NCBI RefSeq assembly: GCF_030651495.1
Contig: NZ_JAUSFI010000072.1
Location: 1 to 64,000 of the forward strand
DNA from: Undibacterium sp.
Lineage (GTDB): Bacteria; Pseudomonadota; Gammaproteobacteria; Burkholderiales; Burkholderiaceae_D
Length of the DNA stretch: 64,000 nt
Direction of reading: 5' to 3'
Shown: in pieces, positions 46,332 through 55,334 of the stretch
Position numbering within the stretch: position 1 is the stretch's first letter
How the letters are laid out: each line of letters begins with the position of its first letter
The notes under the pieces: model-generated
Told to the model about the DNA's origin: nothing
The model's input: the letters and a program-made list of their open reading frames with translations, nothing else
The model's database searches: none
Program-made: the position numbers and the translations under genes

Positions 46332-47317
46332 TTATTCTGTTCCTTATCAAAGCCCAACAAACGTCGTAGCCCCAGCCACTGCTGCGACCAAAAACCCTGC
46401 CCATACTCTCTAGAACAGCCGTCAGGAAACGGCAACTGATCACGGATGCCGGTCAAAAAATAGGTTTTACTAAACAAGGCGGTGCCAAACAAGATATCCC
46501 AGACCGGAAACAAGACCGCAAAATTATGCCCGCCGATGCTGCCCTTGCCATGCGTTTCATGCCCGAGACCTATCGCATGATGCGTGCGGTGATAACGCGG
46601 CGACACCAGCAGGCGCTCGCCGACAACACCGAAGTGTATCCGTACATTGGCGTGTTGCAAACTTTGCAGCATGCGCGACACCACTACCAGCATGATGTAT
46701 TGCCCCGGCTGCACACCGATCGCAATGGCAATCAAACCCATGTAAATATCGCGCAAAACGTCATCGAGTAGGTGATTGCGGTTATCGCTCCAGAGATTCA
46801 TATTGCGCTGGCTGTGATGCAGACTGTGCAAGGCCCACCACCATGTAAACTGATGCTCGGCGCGGTGATACCCATAATCAAAAAAATCCAGCACCAGTAA
46901 ATACAGCAAGAACACCAGCACCGGATGTCCTTGCATCGCCGACCACAGATTATCCAGATTAAACGGGTTCATGCCTTGCAGATGCAGCAAAGCGGTCAAG
47001 CTATCGAGGAAGGGATCAAGCAGCAAAAAAATGACGACCGAAAAAATACCCAGGCGATGCAGCGCGGTATACATGAAATCGTTCCAGCGCGCATAAGGGT
47101 CGCTGATTTTATGCACAGGGATCAGGGCTTCGAGAGGACGTAATACGACAAACAACAGCAGCAATTCGGCCACGCCCATCAAAAACCATTCGACGCCGTG
47201 AAAGGCGTCTTCAACGAATTCGCCCAGGCCGACTTGAAAAATCAAAGGCTGAACAATGCTTTCAAAAATCCAGGCCTGCAGATCAGAAAAAAACGAAAAA
47301 TCACTGAGGAAATTCAT
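46328..47317 (-). CDS. Sterol desaturase/fatty acid hydroxylase family protein
   Basis: A 329-residue membrane di-iron protein. The His boxes are present: YGYHRAEHQ, ALHSLHHSQRNMN and HRTHHAIG. About four TM helices (LLLLFVVLRPLEALIP, VVIFLLLDPFLDSLTALL). The family hydroxylates or desaturates lipids; bacteria lacking sterols use such enzymes on fatty acyl or hopanoid-like substrates. Its neighbours on both sides overlap by 4 bases, so translation is coupled with the deacetylase and EI24 genes. Confidence 0.88.
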   Translation of the reverse strand: MNFLSDFSFFSDLQAWIFESIVQPLIFQVGLGEFVEDAFHGVEWFLMGVAELLLLFVVLRPLEALIPVHKISDPYARWNDFMYTALHRLGIFSVVIFLLLDPFLDSLTALLHLQGMNPFNLDNLWSAMQGHPVLVFLLYLLVLDFFDYGYHRAEHQFTWWWALHSLHHSQRNMNLWSDNRNHLLDDVLRDIYMGLIAIAIGVQPGQYIMLVVVSRMLQSLQHANVRIHFGVVGERLLVSPRYHRTHHAIGLGHETHGKGSIGGHNFAVLFPVWDILFGTALFSKTYFLTGIRDQLPFPDGCSREYGQGFWSQQWLGLRRLLGFDKEQNK

Positions 47318-48084
47318 TTATTTTTTACGAGATAATGAGGATGCTCGCGCATAGTCGCAAAACAAAACCCTTTTTGTTCCAGACCGGCAATCAAAGGCTC
47401 CAGATTCTCGGGCGCCCAGGCGTTCTTGCGTGACCAGATGCCCAGGTGCGCCATAAAAATATCACCGTCTTGCAAACCGTCGAGTGCGCGTTTCAGTAGC
47501 CGCGGATTACTCCAGCTCTCGCTGGGCAATTCATCGCCAGAGAAGCCTGCCGGTGACCAGCCTACGTGCTGATAACCACAAGCCTGGCCGGCTTTTTCCA
47601 GGCTCGGGCTGAGTTTGCCGCCAGGGGCGCGCCAATACGGATCAAGTCTGGCACCGGTTAATTGTGTGAAACGCTGATCGACGCGGCGCAATTCTGCACA
47701 ATACTGTGCGGCGGTCCACGCCAGTTTTTTACCGGCCTGCGCGCCAAACTGCGGCTTCACTTCGATGCGGCCATCGGGCAAATCACGCGACAGATACACA
47801 TGATCGAAGGTATGGCGGCCAAAAGCATGGCCGTCCTGGACCAATTGTTTCCAATACGGCGCCCAAGCCTGATCTAGCGAATAATCGCCGTTGATGGTTT
47901 TTTCATTCGCCAGAAAAAATGTTGCCTTGATGTGATGCTTGCGTAAGGTCTGCGCTATCAGCTCGGCCTGTGACTGGCTGCCGGTATCAAAGGTAAGATA
48001 AATGCTGCCCCGGCAGACCGGCGCAGCAAATACTGGTGACAGCATCCCCAGCAGGCATAAGACGGCATATCGGCTTGCGTTCAT
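47314..48084 (-). CDS. Secreted polysaccharide deacetylase (NodB domain)
   Basis: 256 residues with a signal peptide (cleavage near SPVFAAP). The NodB core is recognisable, but motif 1 reads TFDTGS instead of TFDDG. The second is FGRHTFDH (metal His pair), followed by YWRAPGGKLSPS. The change at the catalytic Asp of motif 1 could alter or reduce metal-dependent deacetylation. It is second in the operon after the beta-propeller gene. Confidence 0.88.
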   Translation of the reverse strand: MNASRYAVLCLLGMLSPVFAAPVCRGSIYLTFDTGSQSQAELIAQTLRKHHIKATFFLANEKTINGDYSLDQAWAPYWKQLVQDGHAFGRHTFDHVYLSRDLPDGRIEVKPQFGAQAGKKLAWTAAQYCAELRRVDQRFTQLTGARLDPYWRAPGGKLSPSLEKAGQACGYQHVGWSPAGFSGDELPSESWSNPRLLKRALDGLQDGDIFMAHLGIWSRKNAWAPENLEPLIAGLEQKGFCFATMREHPHYLVKNK

Positions 48085-48102
48085 AGTGGACAGGGTCGGC
48101 CT

Positions 48103-49077
48103 TTACATGTTGGCGGCACGATTAGAAAAATACACCCCGTGCGGTGAACGGCCAACGGGGATTAACTTGATGACTTTTTTGCTGGCGACATCAATCACCG
48201 CCACTTTTTTAATCCAGCGCAAAGTCGACCAGAGTGTCTTGCCGTCAGCACTGAGCTCCATGCAATCGGGGCCGCCGGGAACCGGAATCGTGCCGACATT
48301 TTCCAGCGTCAGCTGATCGATGATATTAATCGTGTTAGAGGTACGGTTAGAGACAAACACATGACGCTTATCGCCCATGGAGCGAAAATTATGGGTGCCG
48401 GCACCGGCCTGAATGCGCTTGACCGTTTTTTGCGTGCGCCAGTCAATCACTTCGACATAATCCTTGCCCATGATACCGACCAGTAAATACTTGTCATCCG
48501 GCGTCATGACTATACCTGCGGGCAACTTGCCAACCGGCATCGTCCATTTAACTTTTTGTGTCGCCAGATCAATAGCAGAAACTTGATCGCTCCCCTGCTG
48601 GGTAATGAAGACGGTCGTACTGGCGGCGTCAAATGCCATGTGGCTAGGCAATTTGGCTAAGGATGTGCGATTGACCAGGGTCAGATCTTTGCCGTCATAT
48701 TTGTAAAAATCGACCCGATCGAGGCGCAGCGAATTCGAGACAAACCATTTTTGGTCAGGCGAAAAACCGATTTGATAAGGATCGGCAACATCCTTGATGC
48801 GGCGCTGAACCTGGCCCGTTTTTGGGTCAAGAAAGACCAATTCATCCCCCACCGCATTGGCCACAATCAGGGACTTATTGTCTGGCGTCGCCATCAAATG
48901 GTGCGGTTCTTTGCCGATAGGAAAAGTACTCAGCTCTTGGTACGTGTCTTGATCCAGCAAACTGACGGTAGCATCACGTGAATTAAGAACCACTACCACG
49001 CTCGCCTGAACTTGAGAAGAAATGACAGATAACAGCAGGGGAAATACCAGAGACAAACCACAAAAACGAAGCTGCAT
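48103..49077 (-). CDS. YVTN-type beta-propeller protein, exported
   Basis: A 324-residue protein with a signal peptide (cleavage near SQVQAS) and about seven YVTN/NHL-like blades: VVLNSRDATVSLLDQDTYQEL, KEPHHLMATPDNKSLIVANA, KLPAGIVMTPDDKYLLVGIMG, TIPVPGGPDCMELSADGKTLW. These are typical periplasmic interaction or surface scaffolds. First gene of the operon with deacetylase, desaturase and EI24 (gap of 18 bases). Confidence 0.88.
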   Translation of the reverse strand: MQLRFCGLSLVFPLLLSVISSQVQASVVVVLNSRDATVSLLDQDTYQELSTFPIGKEPHHLMATPDNKSLIVANAVGDELVFLDPKTGQVQRRIKDVADPYQIGFSPDQKWFVSNSLRLDRVDFYKYDGKDLTLVNRTSLAKLPSHMAFDAASTTVFITQQGSDQVSAIDLATQKVKWTMPVGKLPAGIVMTPDDKYLLVGIMGKDYVEVIDWRTQKTVKRIQAGAGTHNFRSMGDKRHVFVSNRTSNTINIIDQLTLENVGTIPVPGGPDCMELSADGKTLWSTLRWIKKVAVIDVASKKVIKLIPVGRSPHGVYFSNRAANM

Positions 49078-49100
49078 AAAAGATGACCGCTCAAAAAAGT

Positions 49101-49216
49101 TTTAAGACTTACGCAAAACCGCCCCAGCGTCGTTGCACTCGCCTTGCCGTACTGAAGTACTGAAGTACTGTCTTCGGCGGTACGTCTAGCTGGAACAATT
49201 TTGCGTAAGTCCTAAG
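49101..49216. mobile_element. MITE-like element with terminal inverted repeats
   Basis: GACTTACGCAAAA (49106) and TTTTGCGTAAGTC (ending 49211) are perfect 13-bp inverted ends, extended imperfectly on the outside. The interior is itself an imperfect palindrome (CCGCCCCAGC...GCTGGAACAATT), and its loop carries the tandem repeat TACTGAAG. It has no coding capacity. It lies upstream of the beta-propeller operon and could affect that promoter. Possibly an IS-derived miniature element. Confidence 0.7.
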
Positions 49217-49412
49217 TTGAATAGATAACTGCCCCCCCATTTTACCGCGCCAAACCGGCAGAATCGGCTTAGCGAAAAAAAAGCGCCCTTCTTTTCACAT
49301 GATTTTGCAAATAATTAATGCTCATGGGCAATTCCACCTATTTTCAAATCCAGTATTGGTGGAAAATGTAGTCTACAATTGCGCCAGTTTTTTAATCAAA
49401 AAAAGGAAAAAT

Positions 49413-49769
49413 ATGTCGACTATCACTACAGTATCCGGTTTGCAATACGAAGACAAAACCGTAGGCACAGGCGCAGAAGCCCAGGCTGGCAATAACGTTG
49501 TCGTGCATTACACCGGCTGGTTGCAAAACACCGACGGCAGCGCCGGTAAAAAATTCGATTCCAGCAAGGACCGTGGCGATCCATTCTCGTTCGCACTCGG
49601 CGCCGGCCAAGTGATCAAGGGCTGGGACGAAGGCGTGCAAGGCATGAAAATCGGCGGCACGCGCGTGTTGACGATTCCATCGAGCTTAGGCTACGGCCCG
49701 CGCGGTGCCGGCGGCGTGATCCCACCCAATGCAACCTTGATTTTTGAAGTCGAATTATTGGGCGTTTAA
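49413..49769 (+). CDS. FKBP-type peptidyl-prolyl cis-trans isomerase
   Basis: A 118-residue single FKBP domain: VVVHYTGWLQNTDG, KKFDSSKDRGDPFSFALGAGQVIKGWDEGVQGMK, then LGYGPRGAGGVIPPNATLIFEVELL. There is no signal peptide, so it is cytoplasmic. The start was moved from the track's upstream codon to ATG 49413, which has AAAGGAAA before it and gives the usual MSTITTVSG beginning. It is monocistronic with its own terminator. Confidence 0.95.
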   Translation: MSTITTVSGLQYEDKTVGTGAEAQAGNNVVVHYTGWLQNTDGSAGKKFDSSKDRGDPFSFALGAGQVIKGWDEGVQGMKIGGTRVLTIPSSLGYGPRGAGGVIPPNATLIFEVELLGV

Positions 49770-49868
49770 TTACGTTAATAATTGCCTCAATAATTCAAAA
49801 CAGGGGGAGTATCGCACCATGCACGCCCACTGCGCATGATATTCGTGCGAAAGCTAAGCGTACACGGC

Positions 49869-49886
49869 TATACCCACCCCAGTATA
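49869..49886 (-). repeat. TATACTGGGGTGG element, copy 3 (short)
   Basis: TATACCCACCCCAGTATA is, on the minus strand, the right end of the element at 215-233, with one G fewer. Only this part is present. It sits between convergent genes immediately before a terminator stem, which argues against its being an operator for either gene. Confidence 0.55.
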
Positions 49887-49887
49887 T

Positions 49888-49918
49888 AAAAATGGCTCCT
49901 GCGAAGGAGCCATTTTTT
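49888..49918. terminator. Terminator between the FKBP gene and orn
   Basis: AATGGCTCCT pairs with AGGAGCCATT around GCGA, with A-rich and T-rich flanks, so it can work on both convergent genes. Confidence 0.9.
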
Positions 49919-49975
49919 ATGCAGCAAATCATCTTACCGGAACAAAATTATTCCTTGCGCATTACTCTTTACGCA

Positions 49976-50563
49976 TTACTCCTTAATGAAATGCTCACGG
50001 TAGTACTTCAGTTCTTCTATCGATTCAATGATATCGGCCAGCGCCGTATGTTTTTGGTGCTTTTTAAAACCACTGATCAGTTCTGGCTTCCAGCGGCGGC
50101 AGAGTTCTTTCAGCGTCGACACATCCAGGTTGCGATAGTGAAAAAATGATTCCAGCTTAGGCATGCCACGCACCATGAAGCGTCGATCCTGGCAAATGGT
50201 GTTGCCGCACATGGGCGATTTTCCAGCAGGGACAAAATGTTTCAAAAAATCAACTAAAGTTTTTTCGGCATCCGCTTCGGTCACGGTCGATGCTTTAACG
50301 CGCTCGATCAAACCAGAGCGGCCATGCGTGCCCTTGTTCCAGGCATCCATCTTGTCCAGGGTTTCATCAGACTGATGAATCGCGAACACCGGGCCTTCTG
50401 CCAGCACGTTCAATTGCATGTCGGTGACAACTACCGCGACCTCAATGATACGATCCGTATCCGGATCTAGCCCGGTCATTTCCATATCGACCCAGATCAG
50501 ATTCATCTCGTTGGGTTTGGTCGGTTTGCTGCTGTTTGCTTGAATGTCGGTCGCTTGTGACAT
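49976..50563 (-). CDS. orn: Oligoribonuclease
   Basis: A 3'-to-5' exoribonuclease that clears 2-5-nt RNAs and, in c-di-GMP-using bacteria, degrades pGpG. 195 residues in the DEDDh family: [20 protein letters not shown] (DxE), [18 protein letters not shown], and [19 protein letters not shown] carrying the last His and Asp. Start supported by AAGGAAG. The window also carries three GGDEF genes, so pGpG clearance is relevant here. Confidence 0.95.
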   Translation of the reverse strand: MSQATDIQANSSKPTKPNEMNLIWVDMEMTGLDPDTDRIIEVAVVVTDMQLNVLAEGPVFAIHQSDETLDKMDAWNKGTHGRSGLIERVKASTVTEADAEKTLVDFLKHFVPAGKSPMCGNTICQDRRFMVRGMPKLESFFHYRNLDVSTLKELCRRWKPELISGFKKHQKHTALADIIESIEELKYYREHFIKE

Positions 50564-50610
50564 AATTCTTCCTTGGCTTGATAATTACTTTTTGAATGCG
50601 GCATTTTCCC

Positions 50611-51864
50611 ATGATTTCTGTAGCGTTTTCTGTTTTATTCGTCGCTTTTTTAATCTTGACGATGATATTGCAATTTTGGCTAGGCTCACGCCATATCCGC
50701 CACATACTGCAACATCGCACCACCGTACCGGCTGAATTTGCCAATAAGATCCCCCTGGTGGCCCATCAGAAAGCCGCCGACTACACCATTGCCAAAACAA
50801 AACTAGGCATGTTGATGCTGGTGGTGAATGCCGCCGTATTGATGGGCTTTACCTTATTTGGCGGTTTACAGTGGCTGTCCGTGACTTTGGTCAAACTCAC
50901 TGGCCCTGGCATGGGTTATCAAATGAGCTTGCTGGCTTGTTTTGCCGTGATCGGCAGCCTGATCGATTTGCCTTTTGATTATTACAAGCAATTTGTCCTG
51001 GAACAGAAGTTTGGTTTTAACAAAATGAGCCTGAAACTCTTTTTTGGCGACATGATAAAAGGCGCGCTGCTCGGCGCCGCGATCGGTTTGCCGCTGATCT
51101 GGGTCATGCTGACGCTGATGGAGAAGTCCGGCGCGCTCTGGTGGCTCTATGCCTGGCTGGTATGGAGCGGCTTCCAGCTATTGATGATGCTGATTTTCCC
51201 GACTTTTATTGCGCCTTTATTCAATAAATTTACCCCTTTAGAAGATCACGCCTTGCGTCATCGCATAGAGGATTTGATGCTGCGCGTTGGTTTTGCGTCC
51301 AAAGGCTTGTTTGTCATGGATGGATCAAAACGCAGCGCCCACGGCAATGCGTATTTTTCAGGTTTTGGCGCATCCAAGCGCATTGTTTTTTTCGATACCC
51401 TGCTATCCCGTTTAACGCCGGAAGAAATTGAAGCGGTGCTGGCGCATGAACTCGGGCATTTTAAGCTCAAGCATATCGTCAAACGCATCGGCGTCCTATT
51501 TTTAGTGTCTTTAGGATTTTTAGCCTTATTGGGATATTTAAAAGAGCAAATCTGGTTTTATACCGGACTCGGGGTCGACCCTATGCTGCTGGCATCAAAT
51601 GATGCGATGGCGCTTATTTTATTTATGCTGACGCTGCCGGTGTTCACTTTTATACTGTCACCACTGACGTCAATCAGTTCGCGCAAGCATGAGTTTGAAG
51701 CCGATGCCTTCGCCGCCAAACATACGAAAGCCGAGAATCTGGTGGCGGCCCTGGTCAAACTGTATGAAGATAATGCATCGACGCTGACGCCGGACCCTTT
51801 GCATTCGGCGTTCTATGACTCCCACCCGCCGGCCTCATTACGCATTAGCAAGTTACAAAAATAA
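50611..51864 (+). CDS. M48 family zinc metalloprotease (CAAX prenyl protease 1/Ste24-like)
   Basis: About 417 residues from the ATG at 50611 (the track starts 15 bases earlier; neither has a good SD). Several TM helices at the N-terminus (ISVAFSVLFVAFLILTMILQFWL), then AADYTIAKTKLG. The zinc motif HELGHF sits near residue 280, with a third ligand in EFEADAFAAKH. A membrane-embedded quality-control protease is the most likely role. Probably unrelated functionally to the next genes, although in the same direction. Confidence 0.9.
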   Translation: MISVAFSVLFVAFLILTMILQFWLGSRHIRHILQHRTTVPAEFANKIPLVAHQKAADYTIAKTKLGMLMLVVNAAVLMGFTLFGGLQWLSVTLVKLTGPGMGYQMSLLACFAVIGSLIDLPFDYYKQFVLEQKFGFNKMSLKLFFGDMIKGALLGAAIGLPLIWVMLTLMEKSGALWWLYAWLVWSGFQLLMMLIFPTFIAPLFNKFTPLEDHALRHRIEDLMLRVGFASKGLFVMDGSKRSAHGNAYFSGFGASKRIVFFDTLLSRLTPEEIEAVLAHELGHFKLKHIVKRIGVLFLVSLGFLALLGYLKEQIWFYTGLGVDPMLLASNDAMALILFMLTLPVFTFILSPLTSISSRKHEFEADAFAAKHTKAENLVAALVKLYEDNASTLTPDPLHSAFYDSHPPASLRISKLQK

Positions 51865-51963
51865 GTACTAAATTAGTACAAAATAAGTACCGGATAAGCG
51901 GCAACATTAGCTCTACCAACAATGACAACACCCATAATTGGTGCGTTCACTGGACATTACATC

Positions 51964-52314
51964 ATGATCAAGACTACCGAACTACTGGCAAAAAAATCTC
52001 ACCCTACAGAAACCGCCCTGGAGCCAGCCAGCCTGCCCGCTTACTTTGCCGCCACCCCCGGCTGGACACAAGATGGTGCGCGCATAGTGAAAACTTTTCA
52101 GTTCAAAAATTATTACGAGACACTGGCGTTCATCAACGCCATTGCCTACGTGATTCACGCGGAAGATCATCACCCTGAACTGGTGGTGACGTATAACCGT
52201 TGCGCCATCAAATTCGATACCCATACCGCCAATGGCGGCAAGGGCGGGATTTCGGAAAATGATTTTATTTGCGCGGCCAAAGTCGATGCCATTTATCAGC
52301 AAAGTTTTTCCTGA
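51964..52314 (+). CDS. Pterin-4a-carbinolamine dehydratase
   Basis: About 116 residues from the start [13 protein letters not shown] (ATG 51964). The catalytic signature is present: [20 protein letters not shown] then [16 protein letters not shown]. It recycles tetrahydrobiopterin cofactor for aromatic amino acid hydroxylation; no hydroxylase gene is adjacent. Its stop overlaps the rsgA ATG by one base (TGATG). Confidence 0.9.
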   Translation: MIKTTELLAKKSHPTETALEPASLPAYFAATPGWTQDGARIVKTFQFKNYYETLAFINAIAYVIHAEDHHPELVVTYNRCAIKFDTHTANGGKGGISENDFICAAKVDAIYQQSFS

Positions 52315-53228
52315 TGAGTAAGAAAGAAAACAGTTTAGGCACGGTCATTGCGGCGCATGGCCGTCATTACTTAGTGCAGGCCGAAGACATCAAACTGCAT
52401 TGCGTTACCCGTGGCAAAAAGAGTGATGTGGCGGTCGGTGATGTGGTCGAATATCAGCTCACGTCCAAGAATCAGGGCGTGATCGAAGCTATCACGCCGC
52501 GCAAGACCTTGCTGTATCGCTCGGATCAGTACAAATCAAAGATGCTGGCGGCCAATCTGACGCAACTGGTGGTCGTCGTCGCCACTGAGCCGAGTTTTTC
52601 TGATGACCTGATATCGCGTGCCTTAGTGGCATCGGAATCGTCCGGCATCAAGGCGCACATCATTTTAAACAAGATCGATGTCACCGCGAGCTTGCCCAAG
52701 GCACGCGAGCGGGTCGGCCTGTATGCCAAATTAGGCTATCCGGTGCACGAAGTCTCGGTCACCGGCATGCCTGACAGCACGCGCGCGACCTTAATGGAAT
52801 TATTGCAGGGGCAAAGCACGATATTGATAGGCCAGTCCGGCATGGGTAAATCGTCGCTGATCAACCTGATTATTCCGGATGCCGAAATCGCCACGCGGGA
52901 AATCTCGGCGGCACTCGATACCGGCAAGCACACCACTACCTTCACCCGCTGGTTCCAGATGGAACCCTATCAAGGGCAGCCAACTGCGGTGATCGATTCT
53001 CCGGGTTTTCAAGAGTTCGGCTTACATCATCTGAGTGAAGGCATGCTGGAGCGCGCTTTTCCAGAATTTTTGCCGTATCTTGGCCACTGTAAATTCTACA
53101 ATTGCCATCATCACGCCGAACCCAACTGCGCCGTGACTGCGGCCATCAAAACCGGCGAAATCAGTGCCATGCGGCATGACTTATTCAAGCAACTGGTGCA
53201 TGAAGCGGCGCAAACCATCGGTTATTGA
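52314..53228 (+). CDS. rsgA: Ribosome small-subunit GTPase RsgA
   Basis: A 304-residue circularly permuted GTPase that helps mature the 30S subunit. OB-fold N-terminus, then the G4 motif LNKID, G1 [12 protein letters not shown] and G3 DSPGFQE. A zinc-binding finger follows ([14 protein letters not shown]). The start is the internal ATG at 52314 giving MSKKENSLG, which overlaps the dehydratase stop; the track's longer form is not supported. It is translationally coupled to the dehydratase gene. Confidence 0.95.
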   Translation: MSKKENSLGTVIAAHGRHYLVQAEDIKLHCVTRGKKSDVAVGDVVEYQLTSKNQGVIEAITPRKTLLYRSDQYKSKMLAANLTQLVVVVATEPSFSDDLISRALVASESSGIKAHIILNKIDVTASLPKARERVGLYAKLGYPVHEVSVTGMPDSTRATLMELLQGQSTILIGQSGMGKSSLINLIIPDAEIATREISAALDTGKHTTTFTRWFQMEPYQGQPTAVIDSPGFQEFGLHHLSEGMLERAFPEFLPYLGHCKFYNCHHHAEPNCAVTAAIKTGEISAMRHDLFKQLVHEAAQTIGY

Positions 53229-53254
53229 GTGCCGATACCTCCATCATTATTAAT

Positions 53255-54079
53255 TCAGCTGCGCTCTTCGTGTCGTCCGACAACTTCACGGTAAGCGTGC
53301 CAGGTGGCATGCCCTACCACGGGCATCGCCACGATCAAGCCCAAATTCCAGGTAAAAAACCCCAGCACGACCAAGGCAACAATCATCAAGGCCCAGACCA
53401 TCGTCACCGGCACGTTGACGAACAAGGCAACCGTACTGATGATCATCGCGGTAATCGCGTCGGTATCGCGATCGAGCATCAGGGGAATCGAGACCCAGCT
53501 GATGGCAAACACGATGCTGGCGAAGATAAAGCCGATGCAGCAATACACCGCAATGAATTCCAGATTACCCAGCGAAAACAGCTGTGACAAAAACCCGTGC
53601 AGGGTCGGCATCCCCTTGTTATAGAACAGGGCGAACACCACCAGCGAGGCGCGCGCCCATACCAGCATGATCACCGCCAGCACCAGCGCCAGAATGCCGA
53701 TATTGCTCCAGCGTCCACGCATCGAAAACAAAGTAACCAGCATGCGGGATTTTTCGCTTTCAAGACGGCGACTTATATCGTACAAGCCGAGCGACAGCAA
53801 AGGCCCCAGCAACAAAAATCCGCAAGACATTGCCGACAAATATTGCGGCGCATTGGACAGTATCGTGCTTAGCAACAAACCCATTCCGGCGAAACAAAGG
53901 CCATAAAACAAACTGGCCTTGGGCGAAGCGCAAAAATCCTGCCAGCCCAGTTTCAGCCAGGCAAAAGGCCGCAAAACACCCACCCGCCGGATAGGGGGAA
54001 AAGGAGATTCTTCATCGATGACGCTTTTAATATCTGGTGCGGCACTATCGCCCGACCTTCCGCCAGCCTGATCCTGCAT
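53255..54079 (-). CDS. DUF2189 family membrane protein
   Basis: A 274-residue protein with a hydrophilic N-terminus ending in IRRVGVLRPFAWLKLGWQDF, then about six TM helices (FYGLCFAGMGLLLSTIL, GILALVLAVIMLVWARASLVVF, VTMVWALMIVALVVLGFFTWNLGL). DUF2189 proteins are linked in annotation to cytochrome oxidase subunits but are functionally unassigned. It starts after AGGAGA. Convergent with rsgA. Confidence 0.85.
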   Translation of the reverse strand: MQDQAGGRSGDSAAPDIKSVIDEESPFPPIRRVGVLRPFAWLKLGWQDFCASPKASLFYGLCFAGMGLLLSTILSNAPQYLSAMSCGFLLLGPLLSLGLYDISRRLESEKSRMLVTLFSMRGRWSNIGILALVLAVIMLVWARASLVVFALFYNKGMPTLHGFLSQLFSLGNLEFIAVYCCIGFIFASIVFAISWVSIPLMLDRDTDAITAMIISTVALFVNVPVTMVWALMIVALVVLGFFTWNLGLIVAMPVVGHATWHAYREVVGRHEERS

Positions 54080-54213
54080 ACTTGTCTCCTAGATTTGTCA
54101 ATTATTTTTATAAGTACTTGCGTCATTTTTCATGATCTACATCAACGTTATGCTAAAACACTTATCGCAGTTTAGGCAATGCTTACCTGAAAATTCCCAA
54201 AAAACTATTCCAC

Positions 54214-54303
54214 TCATATATACCCCCCATATTTCATAAAAAAATACCCCCTTTTGCGCATGAAAATAGAGCCTCATGAAAATATACTGGGGTGGAGTAT
54301 TAA
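54214..54303 (+). repeat. Dispersed TATACTGGGGTGG element, copy 2
   Basis: CATATATACCCCCC at the left, AATACCCCCTTTTGCGCATGAAAATAGAGC in the middle and TATACTGGGGTGGAGTAT (54283-54300) at the right, with the same order and spacing as 148-240. It lies between the divergent DUF2189 and PilJ-type genes. The rest of 54080-54423 shows nothing else recognisable. Confidence 0.7.
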
Positions 54304-54423
54304 TTTATATAAAGAATTTTAAAAAATATAGTTCGGATGGCCATAGTTCCAATAGGTAATTGTGAGTGAGCAACAGTTTCAGTAGGATCAGGCGTATTTA
54401 CCCTATCAATCTGAAAGAAGTGC

Positions 54424-55218
54424 ATGAAACGCAGAAATTTCCTGGCTGGTGGCCTGTTACTGGTAAGTCACTTGGGATGGCTACCGACTGCCCAGGCGCA
54501 AGTGAGCAACAGCGCCGATGCCATCAATAAATCGGGGCGGCAACGCATGCTGTCTCAACGCTTAGCCAAAAGCTACTTACAAATCGGCTTGGATATCGAC
54601 ACCGAGCATTCCAAAAAAAACCTCGACCTGTCGCTGGCCCTGTTTGACCGTCAATTGGTAGAGCTGCGCGCATTCGCCCCTACCCCCAACATCAAATCTG
54701 CTTTGGACGAAATGGAAAAAGCATGGCTCAGCTACAAAGATCTGCTAGTCGGGAAAACGCCGAATAAAATCGATGGCAAAACCGTTATTACGCTGAGCGA
54801 AGACATTTTGCGCATGGCAGAAAGGGTGACGTCACAGCTAGAAAAATATGCCGGCAGCAGCAATGGGCAGCTAGTCAACTTATCCGGCCGTCAGCGCATG
54901 TTGTCACAAAGAATGGCCAAGTATTATCAGGCGGCACAGTGGAATATTGCCTCATCAGATGACAGCGGCAAACTAGATACCATGCGCAAGGAGTTTGTAG
55001 CCGGTTTGGCGGCACTGAACAACGCCCCCGGCAATACGACAAAAATCAAGGAAGAGCTGGCAATGGCGCAGCAGCAATGGCTATTTTTCGATGCGGCATT
55101 GAAGCAAACCGAAGATGCTAAAGGACGTCGCGTAGCGGCGACCAATGTCGCCACCACCAGCGAGCGCCTGCTTGAGATCATGGATAAGGTGACGGGACTG
55201 TATCAGCAAATTTCCTGA
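54424..55218 (+). CDS. Tat-exported protein with two PilJ-type sensory repeats
   Basis: A 264-residue protein. The N-terminus MKRRNFLAGGLLL is a twin-arginine-like signal, with cleavage near AQAQ. Two copies of the PilJ N-terminal (PF13675-like) motif follow: NKSGRQRMLSQRLAKSYLQ near residue 35 and NLSGRQRMLSQRMAKYY near 155. Such domains bind nitrate/nitrite-like ligands in NarX and PilJ, but here there is no TM, HAMP or signalling domain, so it looks like a stand-alone periplasmic binding or scaffold protein. Confidence 0.85.
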   Translation: MKRRNFLAGGLLLVSHLGWLPTAQAQVSNSADAINKSGRQRMLSQRLAKSYLQIGLDIDTEHSKKNLDLSLALFDRQLVELRAFAPTPNIKSALDEMEKAWLSYKDLLVGKTPNKIDGKTVITLSEDILRMAERVTSQLEKYAGSSNGQLVNLSGRQRMLSQRMAKYYQAAQWNIASSDDSGKLDTMRKEFVAGLAALNNAPGNTTKIKEELAMAQQQWLFFDAALKQTEDAKGRRVAATNVATTSERLLEIMDKVTGLYQQIS

Positions 55219-55334
55219 TGACCGAATAGCACCTAAGAAGAGTGACTTCAGTTGACCTGGGGTTGCTCTGATTTTCACTGAGAACAACTCAGGACAGCGT
55301 AATTGTGATGATTCGCAAGCTTACTATTTCAATA

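Noticed and set aside
49817-49860. Possible fifth degenerate CATGCGGGTT element near GCGCATGATATTCGTGCG
   Set aside because: Only one arm-like stretch, no pairing partner, weak match.
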